A DNA stretch of 10,872 nt from Lentisphaerota bacterium (GCA_020201415.1 JAIVGW010000047.1:1-10872), one strand, 5' to 3'; counted from the first letter of the stretch, positions 1 through 7,478 are shown. Translations and numbers: made by a program. Notes: generated by a model from the letters alone, not told the origin.

Positions 1-62
1 CTAAGTAAGCACAAAAGAAAAGTCTGGACTTTTGAAAGTAACTCAATAATAATGGCTGAGCA

Positions 63-599
63 ATGAAAAAAATCCTGACAATCGTGGTGGGTATTATGGT
101 GGCGACGGGAGCCATGGCGGCCGGCAAGCCGTTGCAGGTGAGCATCACTCCGGGCCTCGCGATCTACGACCGGACAGAGAGGATCGAGGGCTTGTGCCTG
201 AGTATCTGGGGTGAAAATCCGCAGACCGCGCTGGCGCTGGGCATCGTGAATGGTTCCTCGGGGAGCAGCGCCGGCCTGAGTTGGGCGCTCATACTCAACT
301 ATGCCGACGACTACAAGGGTATTCACTGGGCGCCGATCAACTACACGAAGGGCGACTTCCTCGGCTGGCAGGCCGGCTTCGTCAATTACGTCGGTGGCGC
401 CATGAAAGGCTTGCAGTCCGGGACGGTGAACTACGCGGGCCGTCTGACCGGTTTGCAATTCGGGTTCCTCAACTATGCGGAGACGGCGGAAAACGGCGTG
501 CAGATTGGTCTGGTTAATATCATTCCCCAGAATGCGTGGTTCACCGATCTGCCCAACGGGCTGGCGCCGGGCATGATATTTGTCAACTGGCGGTTCTGA
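63..599 (+). CDS. Exported N-Y repeat protein, likely outer-membrane
   Basis: A 178-residue protein whose role is unknown. Residues 1-20 form a clear signal peptide (two lysines, hydrophobic core, AMA-AG cleavage region). From about residue 71 to 155 there are tandem units of roughly 15 residues with the pattern G-x-x-x-G-x-x-N-Y (for example GWQAGFVNY, GLQSGTVNY, GLQFGFLNY), the last ending in GLVN. The pattern resembles the surface repeats named after Leptospira LA_2272; that assignment is from memory. The chain ends in FVNWRF, with alternating hydrophobic residues and a terminal phenylalanine, which fits the C-terminal signal of outer-membrane beta-barrel proteins. The ATG at 63 is chosen because the signal peptide begins there; the ribosome-binding site is weak (tggctgag). 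It seems to be a single-gene unit, 175 bases before the next start. That it is real and exported is well supported; the family name is less so. Confidence 0.85.
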   Translation: MKKILTIVVGIMVATGAMAAGKPLQVSITPGLAIYDRTERIEGLCLSIWGENPQTALALGIVNGSSGSSAGLSWALILNYADDYKGIHWAPINYTKGDFLGWQAGFVNYVGGAMKGLQSGTVNYAGRLTGLQFGFLNYAETAENGVQIGLVNIIPQNAWFTDLPNGLAPGMIFVNWRF

Positions 600-774
600 G
601 TGCGCAGGTAGGGTTACACCCCATAGCTGTGGCTGACCGCGTTGCATAGAATTTCAACAGCAAGAGGGAGTAATCACATGAAGCCGGGAGGACAGTATGA
701 ACAGTAATTATTGGGCGGAAAAAATGTTCCGCGGGACATATCCCGCAACGCGGCAAAGAAAGGAAGGCGGCAAA
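600..774 (+). promoter_or_regulatory. Leader region with two overlapping hairpins and a 9-codon mini-ORF
   Basis: This stretch precedes the DUF3494 gene. Two perfect inverted repeats lie side by side: gcggaa(715-720)/ttccgc(727-732) and gcggga(731-736)/tcccgc(741-746). They share bases 731-732, so both cannot be fully paired at once. A 9-codon ORF (678-707, MKPGGQYEQ) has a good purine-rich site at 662-670. A further ATG at 697, with gggagga at 686-692, is in frame with the downstream gene. No T-run follows either hairpin, so neither looks like an intrinsic terminator. The arrangement could be a leader controlling translation, but that is inference only. Confidence 0.3.
759..767 (+). promoter_or_regulatory. 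Ribosome-binding site deciding the 775 start
   Basis: The bases aaaggaagg end 7 bases before the ATG at 775. This favours 775 over the in-frame ATG at 697, because starting at 775 puts the signal peptide at the N-terminus while 697 would add 26 charged residues in front of it. A similar aggaaggg site precedes the gene on the minus strand at 7462. Confidence 0.6.
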
Positions 775-1122
775 ATGAAAACAAATCAGCAGGCAGGCAA
801 ACAAGCAGGGCGGTTTTTTGCCGCCATGGCCCTGGCAACCGGCATGGTCCTGACGCAATCTGCGATTGCGGCTGGTCCGGCTCCGGTGGCCCTCGGCGAT
901 GCCGCGCCCTTCACGATCCTGGCCGGGGCCGCGATCACCACCACCGGTGGCGGTATGATTAACGGGGATGTAGGTGCCAGCCCGATCACTGGGGCGGCCA
1001 TTGACCTGACCGCCGCGCAAGTCAACGGGACGATCTATACAGTTGATAATGCGGGCCCGGCCGGTTCGGTGATGGACCCGGTCAGGTTAACCGCGGCCAA
1101 AAGCGCTTTATATTCCAGATAG
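775..1122 (+). pseudogene. N-terminal part of a broken DUF3494 (ice-binding-like) protein
   Basis: The translation starts with a signal peptide (MKTNQQAGKQAG, then a hydrophobic run to SAIAAG). It enters the N-terminal half of a DUF3494 domain, the fold of bacterial ice-binding proteins: ALGDAAPFTILAGAAITTTG, INGDVGASP, and the region up to LTAAKSAL. The frame then hits a stop at 1120-1122. The rest of the domain resumes in another frame with FIFQIAS at about 1107. In DUF3494 proteins roughly 50 residues normally lie between these two blocks; they are missing here. So this is the 5' part of one gene ending at 3476, not a complete small protein. DUF3494 occurs in many multi-domain surface proteins, so ice binding should not be assumed. 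An upstream in-frame ATG at 697 would lengthen the product by 26 residues. Confidence 0.75.
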
Positions 1123-1136
1123 CGTCCAAGCTGGTC

Positions 1137-3476
1137 GTGGGCGCCGACGGACGCAGCGTGATCCTGGCCGGCGGCGCACATGCCAAGAACATATTCTGGC
1201 AGGTAGGCACTGCCGCGACGCTGGGCACGTTCAGCAGTTTCCAGGGCACGATCATGGCCGACCAGTCCATTGTGATGGACACCAGCTCAACCATGGTCGG
1301 GCGGGCCTTGGCGTTTGAAGCCGGCGTCACCTTTAACGGCACGGGCGGCAGTCTGCCTTTGAGCAGTCAGGTGATCACAAACTTTATGCCCACCAACGGC
1401 TCCACCTTTGTGGGGGCCGATGTGGTCGGGTTAAGCGCGCAGGCCTCCTCCGGGCTGCCAGTTAGTTTCGCTGTCGTGATCGGTGATCCGGGCCTGATCA
1501 CTGGCGGCACCAATTTGTCCTTCGCCTCCACCGGCATGGTCAGAGTTGTGGCCAGCCAGGCCGGCAACGAGTCCTTCTCCCCGGCGCCGAACGTGACCAA
1601 TACTTACACGGTCACCCCGCCCCTGGCGACGGACCCCGGCTGGCTGGCGGTCGATGTGACCCCCAACACCGGTAAGTGGCAATTAACCACCCCGGCGGCA
1701 TACACCGGCCCGACGGCGGGTACGGGCGACCTGGCGGCGGTCAGCGCCGTGGTTGGCGAATATACCATCGCCTACGGTCCGTTATCCGGTTATGTGAAGC
1801 CGGCTAATGAAACGCAATTCGTCGTGGCCGGCGTTACCTCGCTGTTTTCAGGCGTGTATCTGCAGGTTGACACGAACATCGCGCCGCCAGTATTGTCGGC
1901 CACGGAAGGAACCTACACCAACAAGGTTAGAGTAACATGGTCGAGTGTGCCGGGCGTGGATGGGTATGAAATCTGGAAGAGCTTGAGAAATGACGTGGAC
2001 ACGGCGGAACTCCTGGTAGCAGTGCCGGACTATGGCGCCGCGACCTTTCTGTACGACGACTATGACGTTATTCCGCCCCTTGCCTATTATTACTGGGGGC
2101 TGTCGAAACAGGGGACAAAGTCCAGTCCATTTAGCCTCGTGGATATGGGCTACGCCAGCCTGGCGCCGGATCCGGACGCCCCGCGCGCGGATATTACCGT
2201 AAGCGATATGGTGTATCTGCCGGTAAATGCAACTAATATGACCACGGCGGGCACGGTGTCGTTCCGGTTGCGCAACCTGGGGCCGGACGCCATGAACGCG
2301 GCCAAGGTAGCCTTTGCTTTCCGCATCGGCGCTAACGATGCCGGGATGGTTGTGCTCGGAGCCGGTCAGCGCACGTTCACCCTGGCGGCAGGGCAGGAGG
2401 AATTGGTGATCTTGACAGCGGAAGACAGGCTGGACCTGGTGATCCCGCCCTTCCTGGCCGGGCGTAAGCAGGTGCAGGTGACGGTGCGGCATGCCAGTCC
2501 GCTGATTGATCCCAACCCCGCCAACAATACAACCACGGCGGTCGGATCGGTGCTGGTAAGAGCTGCGGGCGTCAACTCGCCCGGGCGCACCAGGACGGAT
2601 TTCGATGGCGATGGCAAGACCGATCCGACGGTGTTGAGCGATGCCCGCACCTGGTTCGTGCGCATTGAGTCCGGCGATCGTTATACACATCAGACTGTGG
2701 TGGTGACCGGTGTGGCGGGCGACCGTTACCAGCCGGCATTGGGTGATTACGATGGCGACGGCATTACGGACCTGGGATTATACGATGAGGCTACCGGTAT
2801 ATTTTATGCCCAATTGTCGTCCTCGGGCGTAATCGTATCCGCCCCGGCGGCATTCGGTGGTGTGGGCTATATTCCCGTGGTCGGCGACTATGATGGCGAT
2901 GGCAAAAGCGATCCGGCATTGTACGACCAAAACACGGGACATTTGGTAGTGCGGCTGTCGGCGCAAGGCTATGCGGAAGCCGCCACAATCCTGCACGGAC
3001 CGCACTCGCACTATATTCCCGTGCAAGGCGATTACGACGGTGACGGACTGACTGATCCGGCGGCCTTTTCCATGACCTCCGGCTTGATGACGGTACGTCT
3101 GTCCAGCCAGAATTACACGGAATATGAGTTGCTGTTGGGCGGGGCCGGGTTTGTGGGCTTGCGCGGCGACTTTGACGGCGACGGCATGGCCGATCCGGCC
3201 GCCTACCACGAGGCCAGCGGAACATGGGTTATGCTGCTCTCGGACTACGGCCGCGGGTTCATACCCAAGCAAGGCGTGTTCGGCGGGCCGGGCTGGATGG
3301 TAGTGCCCAACGATTATGATGGCGACGGCCGCACGGACCCCGCGCTCTACAATGCGGATGTCTGGAATCCGCTCGGGTGGTACGAAGGCTACTGGATCGG
3401 CATGTTGTCATCCCTGGACTATGCCGAAGTTGAGGGCTGGTTCGCCGGTCCCGGGCACGAGCAAGTCACCGAATAA
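1137..3476 (+). CDS. Secreted multi-domain protein with six calcium-type VCBS/FG-GAP repeats (C-terminal part of broken gene)
   Basis: This frame is open from 1047; 1137 is only a GTG with no ribosome-binding site, so the true start is the signal peptide at 775. Numbering residues from 1137: 1-74 is the C-terminal half of DUF3494 (NIFWQVGTAATLG, GTIMADQSI, GRALA); 78-160 is an Ig-like segment; 165-243 a small beta domain; 248-340 FN3-like (VRVTWSSVPGVDGYEIW); 350-475 CARDB-like (VSFRLRNLGPD, DPNPANNTTT). From 487 to the end there are six DxDGDG repeats (at 488, 537, 584, 632, 678 and 726), spaced 46-49 residues, as in VCBS/FG-GAP propeller repeats that bind calcium. The likely role is an extracellular adhesin or matrix protein; no catalytic motif is seen. 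No sorting signal or anchor is visible at the C-terminus. Exact domain families for residues 78-475 are by fold resemblance only. Confidence 0.8.
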   Translation: MGADGRSVILAGGAHAKNIFWQVGTAATLGTFSSFQGTIMADQSIVMDTSSTMVGRALAFEAGVTFNGTGGSLPLSSQVITNFMPTNGSTFVGADVVGLSAQASSGLPVSFAVVIGDPGLITGGTNLSFASTGMVRVVASQAGNESFSPAPNVTNTYTVTPPLATDPGWLAVDVTPNTGKWQLTTPAAYTGPTAGTGDLAAVSAVVGEYTIAYGPLSGYVKPANETQFVVAGVTSLFSGVYLQVDTNIAPPVLSATEGTYTNKVRVTWSSVPGVDGYEIWKSLRNDVDTAELLVAVPDYGAATFLYDDYDVIPPLAYYYWGLSKQGTKSSPFSLVDMGYASLAPDPDAPRADITVSDMVYLPVNATNMTTAGTVSFRLRNLGPDAMNAAKVAFAFRIGANDAGMVVLGAGQRTFTLAAGQEELVILTAEDRLDLVIPPFLAGRKQVQVTVRHASPLIDPNPANNTTTAVGSVLVRAAGVNSPGRTRTDFDGDGKTDPTVLSDARTWFVRIESGDRYTHQTVVVTGVAGDRYQPALGDYDGDGITDLGLYDEATGIFYAQLSSSGVIVSAPAAFGGVGYIPVVGDYDGDGKSDPALYDQNTGHLVVRLSAQGYAEAATILHGPHSHYIPVQGDYDGDGLTDPAAFSMTSGLMTVRLSSQNYTEYELLLGGAGFVGLRGDFDGDGMADPAAYHEASGTWVMLLSDYGRGFIPKQGVFGGPGWMVVPNDYDGDGRTDPALYNADVWNPLGWYEGYWIGMLSSLDYAEVEGWFAGPGHEQVTE

Positions 3477-3481
3477 ACACA

Positions 3482-3494
3482 CCCGCAACGCGGG
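3482..3494. other. Short hairpin just after the stop codon
   Basis: The bases cccgc-aac-gcggg form a perfect 5-bp stem 5 bases after the stop at 3476. No T-run follows on the plus strand, so a Rho-independent terminator is not supported, though it might protect the 3' end of the mRNA. The first 12 bases recur exactly at 742-753 in the leader of the same gene. Confidence 0.3.
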
Positions 3495-3671
3495 AGAGTA
3501 AAAAGCGGTCAATGAATATGTGAAGAACTTGACTTCGGGATTGGATATGGTGGCAGAAGCGCTGGCAATCCGAAAATATAAACCATGAGTAATAAATTAC
3601 TATGATACACCCAAAACTGCGGACTGAAAAATGGCCACCTTAAAAACAATCCTGGCTTGACGCGGCGCAGC

Positions 3672-3749
3672 ACCCTTCGGCTTAGCTCAGGGCAGACCCT
3701 TCGGCTTAGCTCAGGCAGCCAGCGCTTCGACTGAGTTCACGCCGAAGTC
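3672..3749. repeat. Three related CTTCG intergenic repeats
   Basis: Copies at 3672-3695 and 3696-3718 are direct repeats that differ only by one G (acccttcggcttagctcag is common to both), with a period of 24. A third, diverged copy at 3725-3749 (cttcgactgagttcacg) ends in gccgaag, so its outer bases can pair with its beginning. Repeats of this CTTCGxCTxxGxTCA type are, as I recall, scattered between genes in many environmental genomes. Function unknown. Confidence 0.6.
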
Positions 3750-3782
3750 TGCGCCCTCCAGAGGTTCTTGCAAAACCCCAGC

Positions 3783-3910
3783 GGTAGGGACGGCTCTCCG
3801 AGCCGTCCGTCCGCTTGTGGTAGGTAGGGACGGCTCTCCGAGCCGTCCGTCCGCTTGTGGTAGGTAGGGACGGCTCTCCGAGCCGTCCGTCCGCTTGTGG
3901 TAGGTAGGGA
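3783..3910. repeat. Tandem REP-like hairpin array, three exact 40-bp copies
   Basis: The 40-bp unit starts at 3783, 3823 and 3863 with no differences that I can see; a fourth start (ggtaggga) at 3903 is cut short. Each unit has GTAG (3784-3787 in copy 1) directly followed by a perfect 9-bp stem, ggacggctc and gagccgtcc, around a tcc loop (3788-3808, 3828-3848, 3868-3888). GTAG at the foot of a palindrome is the hallmark of REP sequences moved by REP-associated tyrosine transposases (RAYT), which is established for proteobacterial REPs; no transposase is in this window. The copies lie head to tail without unique spacers. They could also end transcription from both convergent genes or bind a protein, but nothing shows this directly. 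Confidence 0.8.
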
Positions 3911-4057
3911 CCTTGACGCCGCTTTCCGCCTGAAGCATTTATCATTACCCCAGGATTCCAGTCTGCAGTTTTGGAAAACACAAGAAACATTGACTGACCC
4001 CAATTTTTCCTGGCTCCAATTTCCAACGGTGCGCATCATCCAAAAGCGGTTCAGGCT

Positions 4058-7000
4058 TCAACGGTTGAAATGAAAGTCCGCAAACGCCTCGGGCTGCAAG
4101 CCGATACCGCGTTCGACCAGTTCCGGATTGGTAGCAAAGAATTCGTTCATCGGGATCGGGCCGGCGCGATTGACGCGGTCGGGCGGATAGATGGGCTTTC
4201 CGTCGGCGGTTGCCGCAGGCACATCGGCGGCGCCCAGGAACTCCGGATCAGCAAGCAGCGAGCCCGTCGCGCCGAACTTCGCCTGCATCTCAGGCAGCCC
4301 CAGACGCAGAATTTCATCCAGCGCAGGATGCGGGTGAGTGACCTCGCCCATGTGGTTGGCGACACGATGATTTTCAAACGCATCATCGCTCCACAACCAG
4401 ACGATGGCCTTCTCTTGCCAGCGTTCCGGCCGCGGGAAAAAGCAGTTATCGCGTTCCTCGAAGGCGTCCCAGCGGGCAAGATGGAACATCGGAGCACTGC
4501 TCTTGCCCACAAGGCCGTCTGTAAAGATACAGTTGGTGATCCGGGTGTAATGCCCGGGCAGTTTCTCGATGCTGAGCTGGCTGATCATGTTGCGGAAGAA
4601 AACGCAGTTCTCGATCCTGACGTTGTCGCTGCTGCGTATGGTCGGACCGCTTTTGCCGGACAAGGCAACGCAGTTCTTGATGAGCAGATCCTCGCAATGC
4701 GACGCAAACAGTTGGGGCGGGTAGGCCTTATCATAACGTCCGGAGAAAATACGGGTGATCTCGACGTCCCGGGTTCGGTACAGGTTGAATTGCATGGATA
4801 ATAAGTACATGCCATCGAAGCGCAAATGTCCTTTGTTGCGCACAGTAAAAGCATCGGTGAGCTGGGAGCTGCGGAAAACCACCTCTTCACCGGGCACGCA
4901 GCGGAAGGTGATGGGCGCTCCGGCCGCGCCGGAAACCCGTACCCGCACCTGTTCCTCGTAGATGCCGCCGGCCAGCATGACCGTGTCGCCGGGTCGGACC
5001 TGCCCGGCGGCATGCTGGACCGTCCGCCAGGCGCCGGCGCGATCGAGTCCGCCATTGCCGTCATCCCCGTCCGGCGCCACATAGTACACGCTGGGTTCGG
5101 GATCGCGCGCCAGCGTTGTGAAGGTCAGGACCTCGCTTTCGATCTCAGCCGGCTGCGCCTGAATAATTGTCGAGAGGCTGGATGAATGCATGCCGGTGCG
5201 TTCCTGTGAAGGTTCAAGCGCCTGTATCTGGAAGTAGTAGGTTTGCCCGGGTGTGAGCCCGGTCAAGCTGTAGGTTCCGAAAAAGTCGGCGCCGATCACA
5301 TTCCGATGCTCCATCGCGGGCGTTGCGCCCCAGGCCAGGCGCACCTGGCAGGGAAGCAGGTTCCTCCATTCGATATTGGCCGTGGTTGCGCCAATCGCAT
5401 GCACGACCGGTTCACGGGTGAGGCGCAACTGCTCGCGCCGGGGTTCGCCCCGGTAGGGTCCGAACGGCATTCCCATGGGCCCGGCCGCGGCAAACGGCGG
5501 ACGATGATGCAACGACGCGACGCCCGGATTGGCCGGATAGTCCGGCGGAATGCCACGGCCATGGCGTTCCCACCCGTCATGCAAAGCGGCGAGAGACTGC
5601 ACGCGGCCGTCGATTTCCCAGGCAACCGCAGGGTCGCGATATGCATTGTAATCGGTATAATTAATTGCGCCGGCCGAGCCGGTGCGCACCGCCGGCGCAT
5701 GGTTTTCATAGAGATTACCGCTCAGGTGCACGCGCCCGGCAGCGCTGAGCGTCACGGCTGCATGATCGAAACCGGTGAAGGCGCAATGCGCCACACGCAA
5801 CCCGTCGATACGCCCCGCTGCCAAAGCCGTGCCCGTACCGGAAAAGATACACTGCTCAAAAGCAATGTCCATGCCGCCGTCAAGCGCGACCGGCGCGGCA
5901 AAGCGCAGCCGCTCGAAGACGACATTCGCGCTTTCTGAAAACCTGGCGCCGGCCTGGAGTACGACCGGCGCCACACCCCGGCCGCGAATAAAAATCGGCG
6001 ACTCCGGCGCTCCCCGCAAGCGCGCTTCGACAGCTTCCGGGTAGGCGCCCGGCGCGATGTAGAGCGTGTCGCCCGGACGCAGGTCGCGCAATCCGCGGGA
6101 GATCGTGCGCCAGGCATTCCGGAGCGAAAGGCCATCGGCGCCGTCATCACCTTCCGTCGAGACGAAGAAAATGTCCGCCGCGTAGGCGAACGGACCCCGA
6201 TCGGCGCCCTGCGGACCGGCCCCGCGAAAGCGGGAGGTTGCCTGTAACCGGTAATCGTGGTTTTCCGGATCGGCGAATTCAAGATCGGGCTGGACGTCAT
6301 CTTCCTCTGCGAGCCAGATATTGCAAGGAGAAATCTCGATTTGCCCATAAGAAACCTGGCTGCGCGGTTCAACCAGGCGACCGGAAACCACAAGGCAGTG
6401 AACCGGATTGTTGCGCCGCGGACTTTCGGTCCAGGTGGTAAAAGCGCCACCGACACAGCGTTCGGTGGCGTTGATCAGGCCGGGATTGCCCTTGATAATG
6501 CAATCCCAGCGGTTGCCCCAGGTGAGATTGTTCACCAGCCGGCTCGGGGCTTCCGGGTCGGAATCGCTGCGCAGATAGACGCCGGTGAAAGCATTTAAAA
6601 AGGCGGTAGAGTCGCGGATAACATCACCGCGATGCCGCTGGAAGTTAAGTCCGCCCCGCCGCCAATTCGCAAACGGCGAATCGTTGGCCCACGCAACACA
6701 GCGCTCGATCACGTTGCCGCCGCTCTCCGGCGCGCTGGAAGTAACCTCCACCCCCCAGCCGTTCATCCACGCGAAGCACTCGCGCACCACGCATTCCCGC
6801 GCGTCGGTCAGATAGATGCCCCGCCCCGCGGCATCGAACCCGGCGGTGTTGAACCCGGTCACGCCGAGGCCCTCGATCAACACGCGCCGTGGCGTTGTGA
6901 GATGGATGCCGGATTGCTCGATGACCGAGATGCTGTAGCTATGCGCGGCGGGAGAACGTCCGTCGGAGGTCGCGATGTATAGTTTGCCTTGTTCGCGATC

Positions 7001-7462
7001 ATGATAAAAGGTTGCCGGTGTGTATTCCACCTCGCTGACGTCCGGCCGCCCCCGGAAAACGGTCAGCGTATCCAGTTCGTTGATGACCAACACCACGCCG
7101 TCATGATCAAAGTCCGCCACGTAAACAAAGTCGTAACCATCGATCGCGTGGAACGTCGGCGCGGGCACATCGCCGCGCAGGATAGCCGTTCCGGGAATCT
7201 CGGCGCGGATGACCGTCGCGGAGTCCATGCCGCCGAGGTTGCCCCTTGCAACCGCCTCGCGGTATTCGCCCGGGCCGATGGTGAGGGTGTCGCCCGGCTT
7301 GAGCGCTTCGATACCGCGTTGGATAGTGGCAAAGGCGGTATCGCGGCTCAACCCGTCGTTGGCGTCCGCTCCCCCGGGCCTCACAAAATACTCGGACGTC
7401 TCTGCCACGGCGGCGCACATAAAAGTCAATAGCAGGCTTAAACCGAATAATGCTTTACCCAT
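4058..7462 (-). CDS. Exported protein with three beta-helix modules and an FN3-like domain
   Basis: An 1134-residue protein with a signal peptide (1-20, CAAVA-E). Three modules each open with the same header: a Y/F-V-x-P/T-x-G-x-D start, a repeat near AWRTI, then LRPGDTLxIxPGxYxEAV. The headers begin near residues 25, 431 and 792. Each runs into short repetitive strands typical of right-handed parallel beta-helices (DUF1565/NosD-like, as in many polysaccharide lyases). Modules 1 and 3 close with cap motifs such as DLEFADPEN-HDYRLQ and ADPEF. Residues 685-783 look like a fibronectin type III domain (ATTANIEWR, YSLTGLTPGQTYYFQIQA). The likely role is binding or cutting an extracellular polysaccharide, but I recognise no catalytic signature of a named lyase family. 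The ATG at 7462 has a strong ribosome-binding site. It is divergent from the kinase gene and convergent with the gene ending at 3476. Confidence 0.85.
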   Translation of the reverse strand: MGKALFGLSLLLTFMCAAVAETSEYFVRPGGADANDGLSRDTAFATIQRGIEALKPGDTLTIGPGEYREAVARGNLGGMDSATVIRAEIPGTAILRGDVPAPTFHAIDGYDFVYVADFDHDGVVLVINELDTLTVFRGRPDVSEVEYTPATFYHDREQGKLYIATSDGRSPAAHSYSISVIEQSGIHLTTPRRVLIEGLGVTGFNTAGFDAAGRGIYLTDARECVVRECFAWMNGWGVEVTSSAPESGGNVIERCVAWANDSPFANWRRGGLNFQRHRGDVIRDSTAFLNAFTGVYLRSDSDPEAPSRLVNNLTWGNRWDCIIKGNPGLINATERCVGGAFTTWTESPRRNNPVHCLVVSGRLVEPRSQVSYGQIEISPCNIWLAEEDDVQPDLEFADPENHDYRLQATSRFRGAGPQGADRGPFAYAADIFFVSTEGDDGADGLSLRNAWRTISRGLRDLRPGDTLYIAPGAYPEAVEARLRGAPESPIFIRGRGVAPVVLQAGARFSESANVVFERLRFAAPVALDGGMDIAFEQCIFSGTGTALAAGRIDGLRVAHCAFTGFDHAAVTLSAAGRVHLSGNLYENHAPAVRTGSAGAINYTDYNAYRDPAVAWEIDGRVQSLAALHDGWERHGRGIPPDYPANPGVASLHHRPPFAAAGPMGMPFGPYRGEPRREQLRLTREPVVHAIGATTANIEWRNLLPCQVRLAWGATPAMEHRNVIGADFFGTYSLTGLTPGQTYYFQIQALEPSQERTGMHSSSLSTIIQAQPAEIESEVLTFTTLARDPEPSVYYVAPDGDDGNGGLDRAGAWRTVQHAAGQVRPGDTVMLAGGIYEEQVRVRVSGAAGAPITFRCVPGEEVVFRSSQLTDAFTVRNKGHLRFDGMYLLSMQFNLYRTRDVEITRIFSGRYDKAYPPQLFASHCEDLLIKNCVALSGKSGPTIRSSDNVRIENCVFFRNMISQLSIEKLPGHYTRITNCIFTDGLVGKSSAPMFHLARWDAFEERDNCFFPRPERWQEKAIVWLWSDDAFENHRVANHMGEVTHPHPALDEILRLGLPEMQAKFGATGSLLADPEFLGAADVPAATADGKPIYPPDRVNRAGPIPMNEFFATNPELVERGIGLQPEAFADFHFNR

Positions 7463-7470
7463 GATCGTGA

Positions 7471-7478
7471 CCCTTCCT
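7471..7478 (-). promoter_or_regulatory. Ribosome-binding site of the beta-helix gene
   Basis: On the minus strand this reads aggaaggg, 8 bases before the ATG at 7462. It supports that start, which also places the signal peptide at the N-terminus. Confidence 0.65.

Larger units (their letters stand above)
3611..3974. repeat. 364-bp non-coding segment bounded by imperfect 19-bp inverted repeats
   Basis: The left end 3611-3629 reads ccaaaactgcggactgaaa. The reverse complement of the right end 3956-3974 reads ccaaaactgcagactggaa, a match at 17 of 19 positions. Between them lie the CTTCG repeats and the three-copy hairpin array, and no credible gene. This is the arrangement of a miniature element or of nested repeat insertions. 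I could not find a convincing target-site duplication: only acac occurs near both ends, offset by 3 bases on the right. The segment sits between two convergent genes and accounts for most of the 581-bp gap 3477-4057. The remainder (3495-3610, 3975-4057) shows nothing I can assign. Confidence 0.45.

Noticed and set aside
52..66. Four-codon ORF whose stop overlaps the start at 63
   Set aside because: ATGGCTGAGCAATGA is too short to judge and lacks a ribosome-binding site; likely chance.
1095..1107. Programmed -1 frameshift in the DUF3494 gene
   Set aside because: The codons gcc aaa agc do not form a slippery heptamer, and slippage would not restore the missing segment of about 50 residues.
1137..1139. 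GTG as an independent start of the long protein
   Set aside because: No ribosome-binding site, the frame is open upstream to 1047, and residues before it (FIFQIASKLVV) match the DUF3494 family.
1848..2690. 280-codon open frame on the minus strand
   Set aside because: Lies wholly inside the CARDB and calcium-repeat coding region; composition is histidine- and arginine-rich as expected for an antisense frame of a GC-rich gene.
3783..3910. CRISPR array
   Set aside because: The 40-bp units are directly joined with no unique spacers and carry a strong palindrome after GTAG; no cas genes are present.
3706..4026. Minus-strand protein with a repeated GRTARRAVPT motif
   Set aside because: It is only the translation of the tandem DNA repeat; no ribosome-binding site, signal or family resemblance.
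4070..5938. Long plus-strand open frames (4070-4801, 5243-5938)
   Set aside because: Antisense frames of the well-supported beta-helix gene, with no domain and no ribosome-binding site.
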